Assembly (NCBI RefSeq): GCF_003003885.1
Contig: NZ_PVWN01000030.1
Coordinates: 1 to 49,466, forward strand
Length of the DNA stretch: 49,466 nucleotides
Direction of reading: 5' to 3'
Source of the DNA: Chlorogloea sp. CCALA 695
GTDB taxonomy: Bacteria > Cyanobacteriota > Cyanobacteriia > Cyanobacteriales > Chroococcidiopsidaceae
In this document: one piece after another, positions 7,288 to 17,128 of the stretch
How the letters are laid out: every line of letters begins with the position of its first letter
How positions within the stretch are numbered: the first letter of the stretch is position 1
Position numbers and translations under genes: made by a program
Notes under the pieces: model-generated
Told to the model about the DNA's origin: nothing
Seen by the model: the letters and a program-made list of their open reading frames with translations, nothing else
Databases searched by the model: none

Positions 7288-10200
7288 ATGACACTAACAT
7301 TTAAACATTTTGACACCAGATTAAACCAGTGGCTCCACTCTGATAATAACACGGCAAATTCTGAGTCATTAATTAAGGAGGAACTAGACAACACCCTCCT
7401 AGAATTTTTTCTACCAGACAAACAATTTTCTTTTGGACAAATAGACCAGTACAGTAAACCAGATGACCTCAAAAATCACCCAGACGGACATAAACTACTT
7501 TTAGCTTCTGGCGATCGCCTAGTATATGGTAGCGAAGAATGTCAAGAAGTAATAGATAAGCTTTGTCCTGACCGCAAAGACCGAGGAGCCTATGGATCTA
7601 TTTTTTTAGGTAGTTGCAACAATGCCATCAACGAAAAGCTAAACATTCTGATTGTAGATGATAAAACTGGAGATAACGGCGGCATTGTTGATACAGATCA
7701 AGCTAAGAGACTAACAGGTGACTGCTACGGGCAAATAGATTCAAAATTGTATGACTTACTAACGGAACGCGAACTTGGCTCAGAGAAAGCTTACGCTGTA
7801 GTTCAACACCGTTTTGGCTGGCGAGAGGGGGATGGGCAAGACTCAACATTCCGTTTTGGTAAAGGTACTCTTAGACCTCATGAATTAGGAGAACTAAATT
7901 ACACCAACGCCGATAAACCTCAAATCGACCTAATCATTCCCCTCAGTAGTTTTAAAGGCACTGATAAAGACAACCCCAAAGGGGCTACTAAACCTCAAAT
8001 CCAACCGGGTTTGTACAATCAAACTATTTGGATTGGCGAAAAATCTCAATCTCAACAGGGTAAAACTGCGGTTTCTCAGCTTCTTGCTTCTTTCCCCCAG
8101 GGCTTAAAAGACTTTATAGAAATTGTTGAAGCCCAAGCCAAAGAATTAGCAGAATCCTTAGACGATCCAAGGCTCGTTGCTCAACTATACTGCAAAAGCT
8201 ATGAAAAGCGAATTGCAGATATTGCAGAGCGCAAAAATGAAGAAAATATTGATATAGAAAGTTTAAAAGAAGGTGAGGAAGACAGGAGTACCGAAGCAGA
8301 AATTTCGGGAATGTACAAAATAATCAAAGCAGATGTTGAATCGGGTCATTATCAGCTATTAGAAACCGAAAAGGTAAAACAAGAACTTAGCCGTTTTGTT
8401 CAAAAACAGTGGAAAGAGATAGCAACCGGACGCAGCTTGACTTTTGACCGGGGCATGATTATTCCGTCAAAAGATTTAGTCAACGGAGAAATTTGCGTTC
8501 CTTGGCTAGGCCCAGATGAGGAAGTTTTGAACTTTCGTTCGCCCTTCTTAAACTCCAATGGGCTATGCGTATCAACTAATAAAATTGTTGAGGACTGCAA
8601 AGGTCCTGATGGTCAAAAGCTAGAAGGTGTAATCGTCGTCAATGATGAAGATTACGAACGAATGCGCGATCGCTTATTAGGTAAAGGTATTTCCTTAGAA
8701 GCAATCCCTAATGAAACTGAATCGGAACGCCAAGCTCGTGACTTTGACGGCGATTGCATTGGAGTTGAATTAGCTTCCGAGTATCCCAACCTTACCCGTG
8801 AAGCAGAGTATCGTAACCAAAAAGAAAATGCCTACAACCCAACCGTAAAACAGCAAAAGCAATCCTTCTGCGAGAAAGACGGTACTCAAAAAGACTTTGA
8901 GGAAATCGCCTTATACATGACTGGGGGCAACGTAGGAACCATCAACAACCAAGTTACAGCCCTAGAAGCTCTAGAATCAGAAATTGAAGTATTAAAAACC
9001 TATGGGACTCCCGAACAACAAAGTTCGTATGTAGGACAAGTTGCCGAACATTATCAAAAATTATTTTACTTAGAAAGAAAAGAAGCTGACCCCCAGCCTA
9101 TACGACCGGAATACAAAACGCAAATGGCGGAATTTGTTAAGTTAGCAAAGACTAACAATCCTGAAAATACTCTTAAAGCGATGGCTGTTAATCGTAATAT
9201 TTACCGCAATTTAATTGAGGAGGGTTGTTTTCAAAACCAAATAGCAGTAGATATGATGAAAAGCTCCAAAGCTCCTGACATGGATTTAGTTAATGAAAAC
9301 CGCCGCTACTTGTACCGAAAAGTTAACTACATCAAAGATAAAAAAGATGCCCAAGCTTACCTAGAGCAACCGATTAACCCTACGGGTAATTCTCCCGTAG
9401 AACTGCTAATTTCTCAAACCAACAAGTATTTTGAGGGTTCGCAACTGGAATCAAGAATGGCTGTCCAGTTTGCTAACCTGTTTAAGGAAGTGGACTTTAG
9501 CGCCCAAGAGAAGAATGCAGCTATTGTCGTCAAACACGAGTACGACCAAAAAACTATACAAGCAATCGAATTAAATAACCGATTAAAAACTGATCCAGGT
9601 CCATCCTTAAAAGTCGTTACCGAGACAGGCAAAAGTTTGGAAATTACAAATATTGCTAAATACGGTCATCCCCTGGCACTCAGAGGCAAAAATATTGATC
9701 TTAAATTGCAAGAAGCCCCTGACCACTCCCCTAGAATCCTAGCAGTGGCGCAAATTGATTCAGAGATGGAGCAAGGCAAACCCAAGTACCGAGAACTTGG
9801 AACCGTTGCTAGGCAGGACGTAATAACCCATCAGTTGAAAGCGGGAATGGTGACGAAGGGAGAAGTCGCAGAAATAGTCCCAGAAATTCAAAGTGGACAG
9901 GTAGACTTACTCTTTACCCAAGCTAAAGAAATTGCAACTAATTTTTATGAATCTATTCCTGAAGCGAAGCGCCTTTCTGCCGCTGCTGCCGCTTGGAGTA
10001 TTTCGACCACCCGTGAAAACGAAGACGTAACACCAAATGACTCAAAAAAGGTATCGAGCTTTGTATTCGTAGCCTTTAGCCATGAAATAGCATCCCGCCT
10101 TGATACTTTGCAGCTTGATAGGTTTGTTGTGTCTGGAATTAATCAAGGGGATTCGCCTTTATCTGGAAATCAATGGTCAAACGAACAAAAATATCCCATT

Positions 10201-11814
10201 GAAATAGTCAAAACGGGCGATCCTAAGTTCTCTAGAGCCATAACTATCACTGATCCTAGTTCTGGGTATCAAGGGATGGCAGCTATAGAAAATCGAGCTT
10301 CCTTGCTACCGTTAAATACTACTGGTTTAGCTGTTGTAGCCTCCGATAGTTCAGCGACAATTACTGCCACCGTAGCGACTGAGGGTAGACCACCCGTAGA
10401 ATTTACTATTCGAGAAATTGGTAAATTTGATTACTCAGGTCAAGCATTCCAAGGGCAGGAAGCCAAATTAACTATTGGTAGTTCTTTAGTCCCCGATGGC
10501 AATGTCAAAGTCAAGTTGGACGGCAAAATATTAGGAGAATTAGATCCAGATTCTGCCCGCCAGCTAAAAGGAAAGGATTATCTGGAGGAAGGTAATTTTT
10601 TAAAACTCAAGCTAAAATCTTTTAATGTTAGTAGTGAACAAGGAGCTTTTATTATTGGTGAATCACCCAGGGGAAATTTATTAAAAATAAACAAAGTAAA
10701 TCATTACGAGTTTGCGAATAAAGATTTGAGTAATAGTAAGTTCAAAATTCTTAACTTAAGCATTCCTCAAGCTAAAAGAAAAGATGCAGTGTTTTTGGAT
10801 GATAAGTTACTAGGCGTACTGCATTTTAATAAAGACAAAGAAGCTTTAAAAAGCATAGGTTTACTACAGCCAGGTAAGCTTGTAGAAGGAACTTATAAGC
10901 TAGAAAGCAATTTTACCACTGCCACCATAACAGTAGATACTACTACTATAAAATACCCCGAAGTTTGGGTGAAACAGGAAAGTAACGTAGAGAAAACCAT
11001 TGACGCAACTCCATCTATAAATGAGATTATTGGAGCAAAAATTAAAGAGCGTCCTACTCTATTAGTTGAGTCAAAGGACAGCAAAACTTTAGGAATAGCT
11101 GCCGATAAAAACAAATTTGGAGCAATAGAGGAGTGGTTAAAAACCTCTAATATAAAGTTTACGATTACTCCACCTAAAGAGGCTGCGAGAGAATCTGTAA
11201 AAGGTATGGTTGTTTATAATTTAGCTACAGAAACGATCGCGCCCAAGGTTTTAACAAATCTCGAAGCTAAGTTTGGTAAGCCATTAAACACAGTAGATTA
11301 TGACAAACGACTTGATTTTGTTCCAACCCTTCCAGCCAAAAAAGATATTGCTCAAAAGGGTTTAAGCAATTCACGACTTGAAAAACAAACCTCAGCTAGT
11401 GCTTCCGCCTCCTCCACCGCAAATATTGATAGTAATGGCGATCGCATTCTCCCCCATCAATCTGCCGCACCCCCAGCTAGTGTTACTTCTCAGTCTCCCA
11501 AGGTAGTACGAGATCAGTGGGAAAAGAATCTAATTGAGACAGCAATGCAATCTCTGAAAAAAAGTGCTAATCAAACCGATAATTTGTTAAAAAAGGCTCC
11601 TTTAGGCATAAATCATACTATCATTTATGACATAGCAGAAAAGCAATTATCTATTGCTAATAACACTTCAGGACAAGTTATTTATCAAGCTATAAATGGA
11701 CAATCTGCAAATATTAACAAGCTATCTGAGCAGCAAAAACAATATTATCAAAATCTTAATGTTAAAAATTCTAAACTTACAAGTAAAGCAGCAGAAAAAA
11801 ATGAAATTTCTTGA
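7288..11814 (+). CDS. Putative single-chain RNA polymerase-like protein with two double-psi beta barrels (YonO/QDE-1-like)
   Basis: A 1508-residue protein whose middle carries hallmarks of RNA polymerases with a DbDGD active site. First barrel candidate: FGKGTLRP with K192-G193, matching the KG motif of eukaryotic RNA-directed polymerases. Second barrel: GEICV, then RSPFL, then a strand GVIVVN, then ARDFDGDCIGVEL with catalytic Asp 485, 487 and 489. Downstream, GGNVGTINNQ (about 545-554) resembles the LGxIAxxH helix and AVDMMKSS (about 653-660) resembles the AVDxPKTG motif of the QDE-1 family. It is not the chromosomal RpoC1/gamma subunit: the surroundings of the motif and the length differ. 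A beta-rich C-terminal half of roughly 800 residues is unassigned. I chose the ATG at 7288 over a TTG three codons upstream. Single-chain relatives are known in phages (SPbeta YonO, crAss-like phages). Activity and template are unknown. Confidence 0.72.
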   Translation: MTLTFKHFDTRLNQWLHSDNNTANSESLIKEELDNTLLEFFLPDKQFSFGQIDQYSKPDDLKNHPDGHKLLLASGDRLVYGSEECQEVIDKLCPDRKDRGAYGSIFLGSCNNAINEKLNILIVDDKTGDNGGIVDTDQAKRLTGDCYGQIDSKLYDLLTERELGSEKAYAVVQHRFGWREGDGQDSTFRFGKGTLRPHELGELNYTNADKPQIDLIIPLSSFKGTDKDNPKGATKPQIQPGLYNQTIWIGEKSQSQQGKTAVSQLLASFPQGLKDFIEIVEAQAKELAESLDDPRLVAQLYCKSYEKRIADIAERKNEENIDIESLKEGEEDRSTEAEISGMYKIIKADVESGHYQLLETEKVKQELSRFVQKQWKEIATGRSLTFDRGMIIPSKDLVNGEICVPWLGPDEEVLNFRSPFLNSNGLCVSTNKIVEDCKGPDGQKLEGVIVVNDEDYERMRDRLLGKGISLEAIPNETESERQARDFDGDCIGVELASEYPNLTREAEYRNQKENAYNPTVKQQKQSFCEKDGTQKDFEEIALYMTGGNVGTINNQVTALEALESEIEVLKTYGTPEQQSSYVGQVAEHYQKLFYLERKEADPQPIRPEYKTQMAEFVKLAKTNNPENTLKAMAVNRNIYRNLIEEGCFQNQIAVDMMKSSKAPDMDLVNENRRYLYRKVNYIKDKKDAQAYLEQPINPTGNSPVELLISQTNKYFEGSQLESRMAVQFANLFKEVDFSAQEKNAAIVVKHEYDQKTIQAIELNNRLKTDPGPSLKVVTETGKSLEITNIAKYGHPLALRGKNIDLKLQEAPDHSPRILAVAQIDSEMEQGKPKYRELGTVARQDVITHQLKAGMVTKGEVAEIVPEIQSGQVDLLFTQAKEIATNFYESIPEAKRLSAAAAAWSISTTRENEDVTPNDSKKVSSFVFVAFSHEIASRLDTLQLDRFVVSGINQGDSPLSGNQWSNEQKYPIEIVKTGDPKFSRAITITDPSSGYQGMAAIENRASLLPLNTTGLAVVASDSSATITATVATEGRPPVEFTIREIGKFDYSGQAFQGQEAKLTIGSSLVPDGNVKVKLDGKILGELDPDSARQLKGKDYLEEGNFLKLKLKSFNVSSEQGAFIIGESPRGNLLKINKVNHYEFANKDLSNSKFKILNLSIPQAKRKDAVFLDDKLLGVLHFNKDKEALKSIGLLQPGKLVEGTYKLESNFTTATITVDTTTIKYPEVWVKQESNVEKTIDATPSINEIIGAKIKERPTLLVESKDSKTLGIAADKNKFGAIEEWLKTSNIKFTITPPKEAARESVKGMVVYNLATETIAPKVLTNLEAKFGKPLNTVDYDKRLDFVPTLPAKKDIAQKGLSNSRLEKQTSASASASSTANIDSNGDRILPHQSAAPPASVTSQSPKVVRDQWEKNLIETAMQSLKKSANQTDNLLKKAPLGINHTIIYDIAEKQLSIANNTSGQVIYQAINGQSANINKLSEQQKQYYQNLNVKNSKLTSKAAEKNEIS

Positions 11815-12482
11815 ATAAGTAAACTTGATAAGTGTATACTAAAATAAACGGTTAAGCCTCTTGTGTGACTCGTAAGGGAGTAGCAAGTTCCGAGTTAAAA
11901 ATCGCTGCAATTAAGTTAAACCGTAAGATAAAACAATTTAGCAATTCAAACATATAAATATACTGAATATTTGAGGAAATAAAATGCCCAATCAAAAGAT
12001 TAAAACTACTCCAGTCGCTAGTATCTTGGTTGGGGTTTTGTAGGAGTGTTTACGTTTTTAAACCAATCCCCGCCATCAGCAGAGCAATACGCAAACGAGC
12101 GTTTTTTCTACCACTGCCTTTTTACCATTGTTTGGATTGAACCTAACTGCACCAGATCGTTCTTATCCTCTGTCCATCCAGACTTAATAAAACCACAACT
12201 AACATCAAATGACTCTAACTTCTCCCTTGTTTGGGATATCAGAATGTCCCTATGAACGAGGGATTTTCTATAGCTTTTTCTTATAAGCATTTTGTATACT
12301 GGATTATAACTACACAACATTCAAATGAACGATGTGCATTCTACGTATAACAAGTAAGATTGAGCAAAAATCGCTATACAATACTGCAAATTTTCGAGTT
12401 AGCACTTAGTAAACGAACGTTCAAGTATTTACTGGTTAACATTAGTTTACTTAAGTAGTCCTATAAGAATGAGCATCCGAAT
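11815..12482. other. 668-bp intergenic region with short degenerate frames
   Basis: I see no convincing gene here. A 19-codon frame at 11984-12043 has a good GAGG ribosome-binding site. A 69-codon plus frame starting with GTG (12046-12255) and a 70-codon minus frame (12108-12320) overlap each other and resemble nothing I know. This is probably a leftover of a decayed gene, plus the promoter of the STAND gene. No HIP1 site and no convincing terminator are present. Confidence 0.4.
12408..12451. promoter_or_regulatory. Inverted repeat upstream of the STAND gene
   Basis: AGTAAAC (12408-12414) and GTTTACT (12445-12451) form an interrupted inverted repeat. The palindrome GAACGTTC (12415-12422) adjoins the left arm. 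The right arm ends 31 bp before the ATG at 12483, so an operator is possible. The arms are short and could be chance in AT-rich DNA. Confidence 0.25.
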
Positions 12483-15400
12483 ATGAGTCTTGCAGGTAAA
12501 AGATCTAGTGAAGGTGATGAGTACCAACTCCGCGTTGCTCTACACTGGCTAATTCAGCTTGTGGAAGATAACGCTATTCAGGGTATTCAAGTTAATTCAA
12601 CAGGTCTACCGCAACAGGATTACTCGGTGACTGTAGACGATGTAGTCGTAATCTACGCGAATGGTCATACCTGTTTTATCCAGGCTAAGAAAAATCAGAC
12701 TGGGCATGACTCTTGGTCTTTGTCAGATAAAGAATTACAAAAGGAATTATGCAAGGCGCGAGATCAACTAGAGACTACGAAAGACTCAGAAGTTAAGTTT
12801 TACTCTCGCTCCCCTTTCGGCGAGTTGAAAGCCTTAGTCGAGAATTGTAAGAAGTTTCCTGATTACTCAGCATTTGTGAGGGATGCACCTAAAAATCAAA
12901 TTGAATCCTTGAAGCGGCTTTCAAAAATTTTGGAGCGCTCGGAACAGCAAACATACATATTATTGCCGAGACTTGGCTTTGGTCCAACCTTTGAATTTGA
13001 GGATTGGGACCACCAGAATAGTGCAGATCTAGATCGACTCGTACCGCGAGCAGATTTTGCTATGCCCATACTGGAACGCTACCTAAGTAGCCACGAAACT
13101 AATCTAAGGGATTCAAGATATGTCATTACTCGTACAGATGTACTAAGTAAACTAGCTGAACACGGATTAAGCCCAACACCTAAGCTCAACGAGACAGAAA
13201 TTTTGGAAGCTTTCACCGCAGCCTCAAGCATCGGTCGCAACTGGTTACGTCAAATAGCTGGCACATCAATATCACGCGTTGAGCTGCCCCACCTTATCAA
13301 ACTAATCGAGCAGGGCAGCAGCACAATTCTCCTCACTGACCGCCCTGGTAGCGGTAAGACCTGCTTACTATTAGACCTAGCAGATAATATCGAGCAATCA
13401 TCTCTTTGGGGTTTGTTGTTTATTAAAGGCGACCAGTTCGCTAACGTGAACACTGAGCAGGAGTTGTCAGAAAGAGGCTTGCCAAAGGATATTGTTGGTC
13501 AATGCGCTCGCCTAGCAGGTTTTCGCCGTGTTGTTGTAGTGATTGACTCTCTCGATGTTCTATCCCTAAGTCGTCAGCACAGCACTATCAGGGTTTTTTT
13601 AGGATTAATGGATCGATTGGAAAGGGTTGAAAACGTAACAGTTATTGCCGCCTGCCGTAAATTTGACTTGGAGTACGACCCCTTGCTCAGGAGCCGCTCA
13701 TGGAACCACACAGTTAATTTACAGCTACTCGATTTTGAAAGTGTAGTTAAACCTTTTCTGCTTCAGTGGGGAGTAAACCTCTCCAGCATTAGCCCTGAAC
13801 TCCAGGCATTGTTACAATTACCTCAGAATCTACGGATTTATGAAAAACTGGTAAAGCTTGGTACTACATCTCAGCCTGCAACAGCCTACGAACTTTACAA
13901 CATCTTTCTTGAGGAAGTAGTAGCTAAAAACCCACAGCTTGGAGACAAAGCTCTGGTTGCCTTGCAAAACATGGCTGAACATTTAATACAGCAGAGAAGC
14001 CAATATTACCCCAAGGTAGCTTCTGGGGTTGGTGAGGATGTTGTGAGGCAGCTTATTAGTCAGGAAGTGCTATGGGAACCCTCCAATGGTGTTCTGGCAT
14101 TTAGTCACCAAACTTTAGCAGACTGCCTCATTGTACGAGCTACTTTGGCTCAAAAAAGAACATTGGAGCAATTTATTCTTAAGCATCCCCAACTTCCCTT
14201 TATCCGTCCTGCGGTTCGGGCATTTTTCTTCTTTCTACACGCTAGTCAACCAAAAATATTCAGGCAACAGGTGTGGCGAGTTTTGTCCCATGATGAGATT
14301 GCATACCACGTCAAACGTCTTATTTGCGAATCCTTTGCCGAGATTGTACCTGTAGAGGAAGACTGGCGGTTGCTGCATAGGATTTTTCAGGAGTACCCCG
14401 ATTTATTCAGACGGCTACTATGGCGAGTGGAGGGCAATGCCTGGTTTAATATCCTCACACAGCATTGGTTATTAGAGGCAAAAGTAGCACAAGACCGGGA
14501 GACCTGGTTGTTTCAGTTTATCCAGTGCTTGCAAGTTTGGATGAACCAATACCCTGTAGATGTGGTGAAATTGTGGAAAGAGGCAATTGATTCAAACTGG
14601 GCAAGCAAGCCAAATGTTATTAGAGTAATTTGCTCTGCGTTAACCAACTTTAGAGTATGGGATGCTGAAGGGGTACGACAGCTCTTAGAAGTCCTAATTA
14701 AGGAGTCTAGCACTAACTTGGACTTTGGCGATGTTCTCAGTAGATGGGTGCAAGCTACTAATTCTGGAGACGATCTACTGTGGAGCTACATTACTAGAAA
14801 TGTTTTACCTGAAGATGTGCGTCCTTGGGGTTTAGGTGATAAGTTATGCTGTGGACTCTATGCCTTCCATCAGGAAACCTTTTTAGTAGAGCGCATAAGC
14901 CAATCTGATGATCTGTTGAATCTAGTAATAAATGGCTTGGAACATTGGAGTGCTGAAAGCGCTGTGGGATTGCACAATATATCGTGGGTATTGAGGCACA
15001 GCCAGGGTATACATCCCGTAGACAATCTTACAATATTGCTTGATAGCTTAGAGAAAGGATTAAAGCATCGAGCCAGCTTCAACGATACTTGGTGGCGGAA
15101 AAATGAGCCAAAACTGCGTATTACGCAGGAACAAACTATCCGTTACTTCGTAATTCAAGCATACAAAGAAAATATTCAAGCTAACGGACCTGGAATAGAA
15201 TACCAACTTCAAGATAAGGAGCTTCTCTCATGGAGCCGCCTTAAGTATGAATTAGGGGAACTGATTCTGAAAGCTTATCCACATATTTCAGAGTCAACGT
15301 GGATAAATAACCAGTCTTTAATTTTATCATTTTGTTCTGGAGAAGATAGTAACGAGGGCAATTTTGTCGCTTGGGAATTTCAAAGTGTATATGACCTCCT

Positions 15401-17012
15401 TACCTGGATTCCTTGCAATTATCAATCTTTAGAGACACAAGCTTTTATTGCTAAGTGGCAAGATTATTTTGGATATAGTCGTCCCTCAGCAAATATTTAT
15501 AGCCAAGGGGGAATAGTAATGCCTCCTCTGTCTCCCGAAGCACTTTTAAAGTTGTCCGATGATGGGCTTTTTAGATTATTACAATATTATGAAAAATATC
15601 AAAACTGGAACCCACTTGAAGAAAATCTAGTCGGTGGATTTAGTGAATTTAGAATTGCTTTATGTGACGCTTGCTCCCTACACCCTATACATTTTTTGCT
15701 CCTTTTTAATCGCTTCATTGGGGAAGATTTACATCAAGATTATGTACAAGCTATTATCGAAGGTGTAGCAACCCATCTGAGCTATCGGTTTAGCAATGTT
15801 AAGCCTGCATATAAATGGGAACCAATATCTCCCCTACCAGATGGTGAAATGCTTGCTGCTAAACTACTAAGCTTGTTAGAGCGCTATTCCCTTATTTGGA
15901 AGAATGGTCACACTGCTAGCCAAGCTTTAGAAGCCTGTTGTAATATTTTAGATGATCCTGAATCAGCAGAGCGGTTATCACTTTTACTATTCTGGTTAGT
16001 TTGGGATAAAGACCCAAGTGCCGACAAAATTGCGAATAATCAAGCAGATATTGACTTTATTGCTATTAATTCAACACGTGGTGTTGCAGCAAAAAGTGCG
16101 ATGACTTTATGCAATCGATTGTTAGAAAAAGATCAATCTCTACCTGAACTACTTCCTTTCCTACTGCATCATTTTGCTAGAGATCAAGCAATCGGCATAC
16201 GGGTTTCCATTCTCTGGCAACTTCCTTTTCTTATACACAAGCGACCTGATTTAGGTTGGCAATTACTAGCCAATGTTTTTCAAGAATCGCAATCTCAACT
16301 ATGGAAATATGCAGAGCAGTGTTTCTACTACCAATATAAAAATTGTTTCAATCTGGTTGCTCCATATTTAGACCGTCTCTTACATGAAGGAATAGAAGAT
16401 GCTGGTAGTACGTGGGGTTGTATTTCTACACTAGCTTGCTTGGCAGGTTATATCAATCAACAACAGCTATTCGATAGCTTAACAGAAACCAATAATGTTA
16501 ATGCGTGGAAGGGTGCTACCGAAGTATTTATTGTTAATCTGGACCAGCACCAACATACAGTAATATGCTATTCCGGATTGATGACCATTCTACGTCAAAA
16601 GAGCATAGCGGAGGAAATTATCTGGAAGATTGAACGGTGTTTTGCTCAAAAAAATACTGGGAACCTCATTTCGAGCGATCTTGCATTAGCGTTTCTCGAT
16701 GCACTACCGGTGTCATCAGAAAGATATGAAATCTACCACTTGTTTGAATGGTTGAGCTACGAAGCAAGCCGTGACCCGTTATCTGCATTAGATGTAACTG
16801 AGGTATTAGCTGAAAAACTTGAGGGCAAATTGACTACACAAGCGCTAGGGCGTACACAACCTTTAATTAAAGCATTGAATGAGATATTTCGGGAAGCAGA
16901 CGAAACCGATGATTTAAATTTAATTCAGCGTGTAATTAAGCTACAAGATCATTTTCTTAAATTAAATATAAACGGAATAGAAGAACTTCTCGCTAAAGCT
17001 GGGCAAAACTAA
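12483..17012 (+). CDS. STAND NTPase with N-terminal Cap4-like nuclease domain (probable Avs-type anti-phage protein)
   Basis: A 1509-residue three-part protein. The N-terminus (1-110) looks like a Cap4-type PD-(D/E)XK nuclease: EGDEYQ at 10-15, VDDVVV with Asp52/53 and FIQAKK with Gln67-Lys69 are the expected catalytic D...QxK set. Next is a STAND-type P-loop NTPase: Walker A RPGSGKT with Lys292, and Walker B VVVVIDSLD with Asp355. The remaining roughly 900 residues are helical repeats rich in Trp and Leu, the usual ligand-sensing part. Domain order and length match Avs defence proteins, which bind a conserved phage protein, oligomerise and activate the nuclease. It is a single gene with its own upstream region, no HIP1 sites, and decayed mobile-element fragments behind it, all consistent with acquisition as defence cargo. 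The phage target cannot be read from the sequence. Confidence 0.82.
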   Translation: MSLAGKRSSEGDEYQLRVALHWLIQLVEDNAIQGIQVNSTGLPQQDYSVTVDDVVVIYANGHTCFIQAKKNQTGHDSWSLSDKELQKELCKARDQLETTKDSEVKFYSRSPFGELKALVENCKKFPDYSAFVRDAPKNQIESLKRLSKILERSEQQTYILLPRLGFGPTFEFEDWDHQNSADLDRLVPRADFAMPILERYLSSHETNLRDSRYVITRTDVLSKLAEHGLSPTPKLNETEILEAFTAASSIGRNWLRQIAGTSISRVELPHLIKLIEQGSSTILLTDRPGSGKTCLLLDLADNIEQSSLWGLLFIKGDQFANVNTEQELSERGLPKDIVGQCARLAGFRRVVVVIDSLDVLSLSRQHSTIRVFLGLMDRLERVENVTVIAACRKFDLEYDPLLRSRSWNHTVNLQLLDFESVVKPFLLQWGVNLSSISPELQALLQLPQNLRIYEKLVKLGTTSQPATAYELYNIFLEEVVAKNPQLGDKALVALQNMAEHLIQQRSQYYPKVASGVGEDVVRQLISQEVLWEPSNGVLAFSHQTLADCLIVRATLAQKRTLEQFILKHPQLPFIRPAVRAFFFFLHASQPKIFRQQVWRVLSHDEIAYHVKRLICESFAEIVPVEEDWRLLHRIFQEYPDLFRRLLWRVEGNAWFNILTQHWLLEAKVAQDRETWLFQFIQCLQVWMNQYPVDVVKLWKEAIDSNWASKPNVIRVICSALTNFRVWDAEGVRQLLEVLIKESSTNLDFGDVLSRWVQATNSGDDLLWSYITRNVLPEDVRPWGLGDKLCCGLYAFHQETFLVERISQSDDLLNLVINGLEHWSAESAVGLHNISWVLRHSQGIHPVDNLTILLDSLEKGLKHRASFNDTWWRKNEPKLRITQEQTIRYFVIQAYKENIQANGPGIEYQLQDKELLSWSRLKYELGELILKAYPHISESTWINNQSLILSFCSGEDSNEGNFVAWEFQSVYDLLTWIPCNYQSLETQAFIAKWQDYFGYSRPSANIYSQGGIVMPPLSPEALLKLSDDGLFRLLQYYEKYQNWNPLEENLVGGFSEFRIALCDACSLHPIHFLLLFNRFIGEDLHQDYVQAIIEGVATHLSYRFSNVKPAYKWEPISPLPDGEMLAAKLLSLLERYSLIWKNGHTASQALEACCNILDDPESAERLSLLLFWLVWDKDPSADKIANNQADIDFIAINSTRGVAAKSAMTLCNRLLEKDQSLPELLPFLLHHFARDQAIGIRVSILWQLPFLIHKRPDLGWQLLANVFQESQSQLWKYAEQCFYYQYKNCFNLVAPYLDRLLHEGIEDAGSTWGCISTLACLAGYINQQQLFDSLTETNNVNAWKGATEVFIVNLDQHQHTVICYSGLMTILRQKSIAEEIIWKIERCFAQKNTGNLISSDLALAFLDALPVSSERYEIYHLFEWLSYEASRDPLSALDVTEVLAEKLEGKLTTQALGRTQPLIKALNEIFREADETDDLNLIQRVIKLQDHFLKLNINGIEELLAKAGQN

Positions 17013-17128
17013 ATAGCAAGGCTTATTTAAACATCTTTTGATAATGGATATTAAACAGCGAGTAATGTGAAAAAATGAAACTCTCTTTGAAGTAAACCAT
17101 CCATATTTTGGGTGCTGCGGTATCAGTT

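Noticed and set aside
7288-11814. Chromosomal-type RpoC1 (gamma) subunit
   Set aside because: Only the DFDGD core is shared. The surrounding sequence, the KG-to-DFDGD spacing and the AVDMMKSS motif point to the single-chain QDE-1/YonO branch.
12046-12320. Two overlapping short frames as possible genes or a transposase remnant
   Set aside because: They overlap on opposite strands and neither resembles a family I can name. I left them as part of the uninformative intergenic region.
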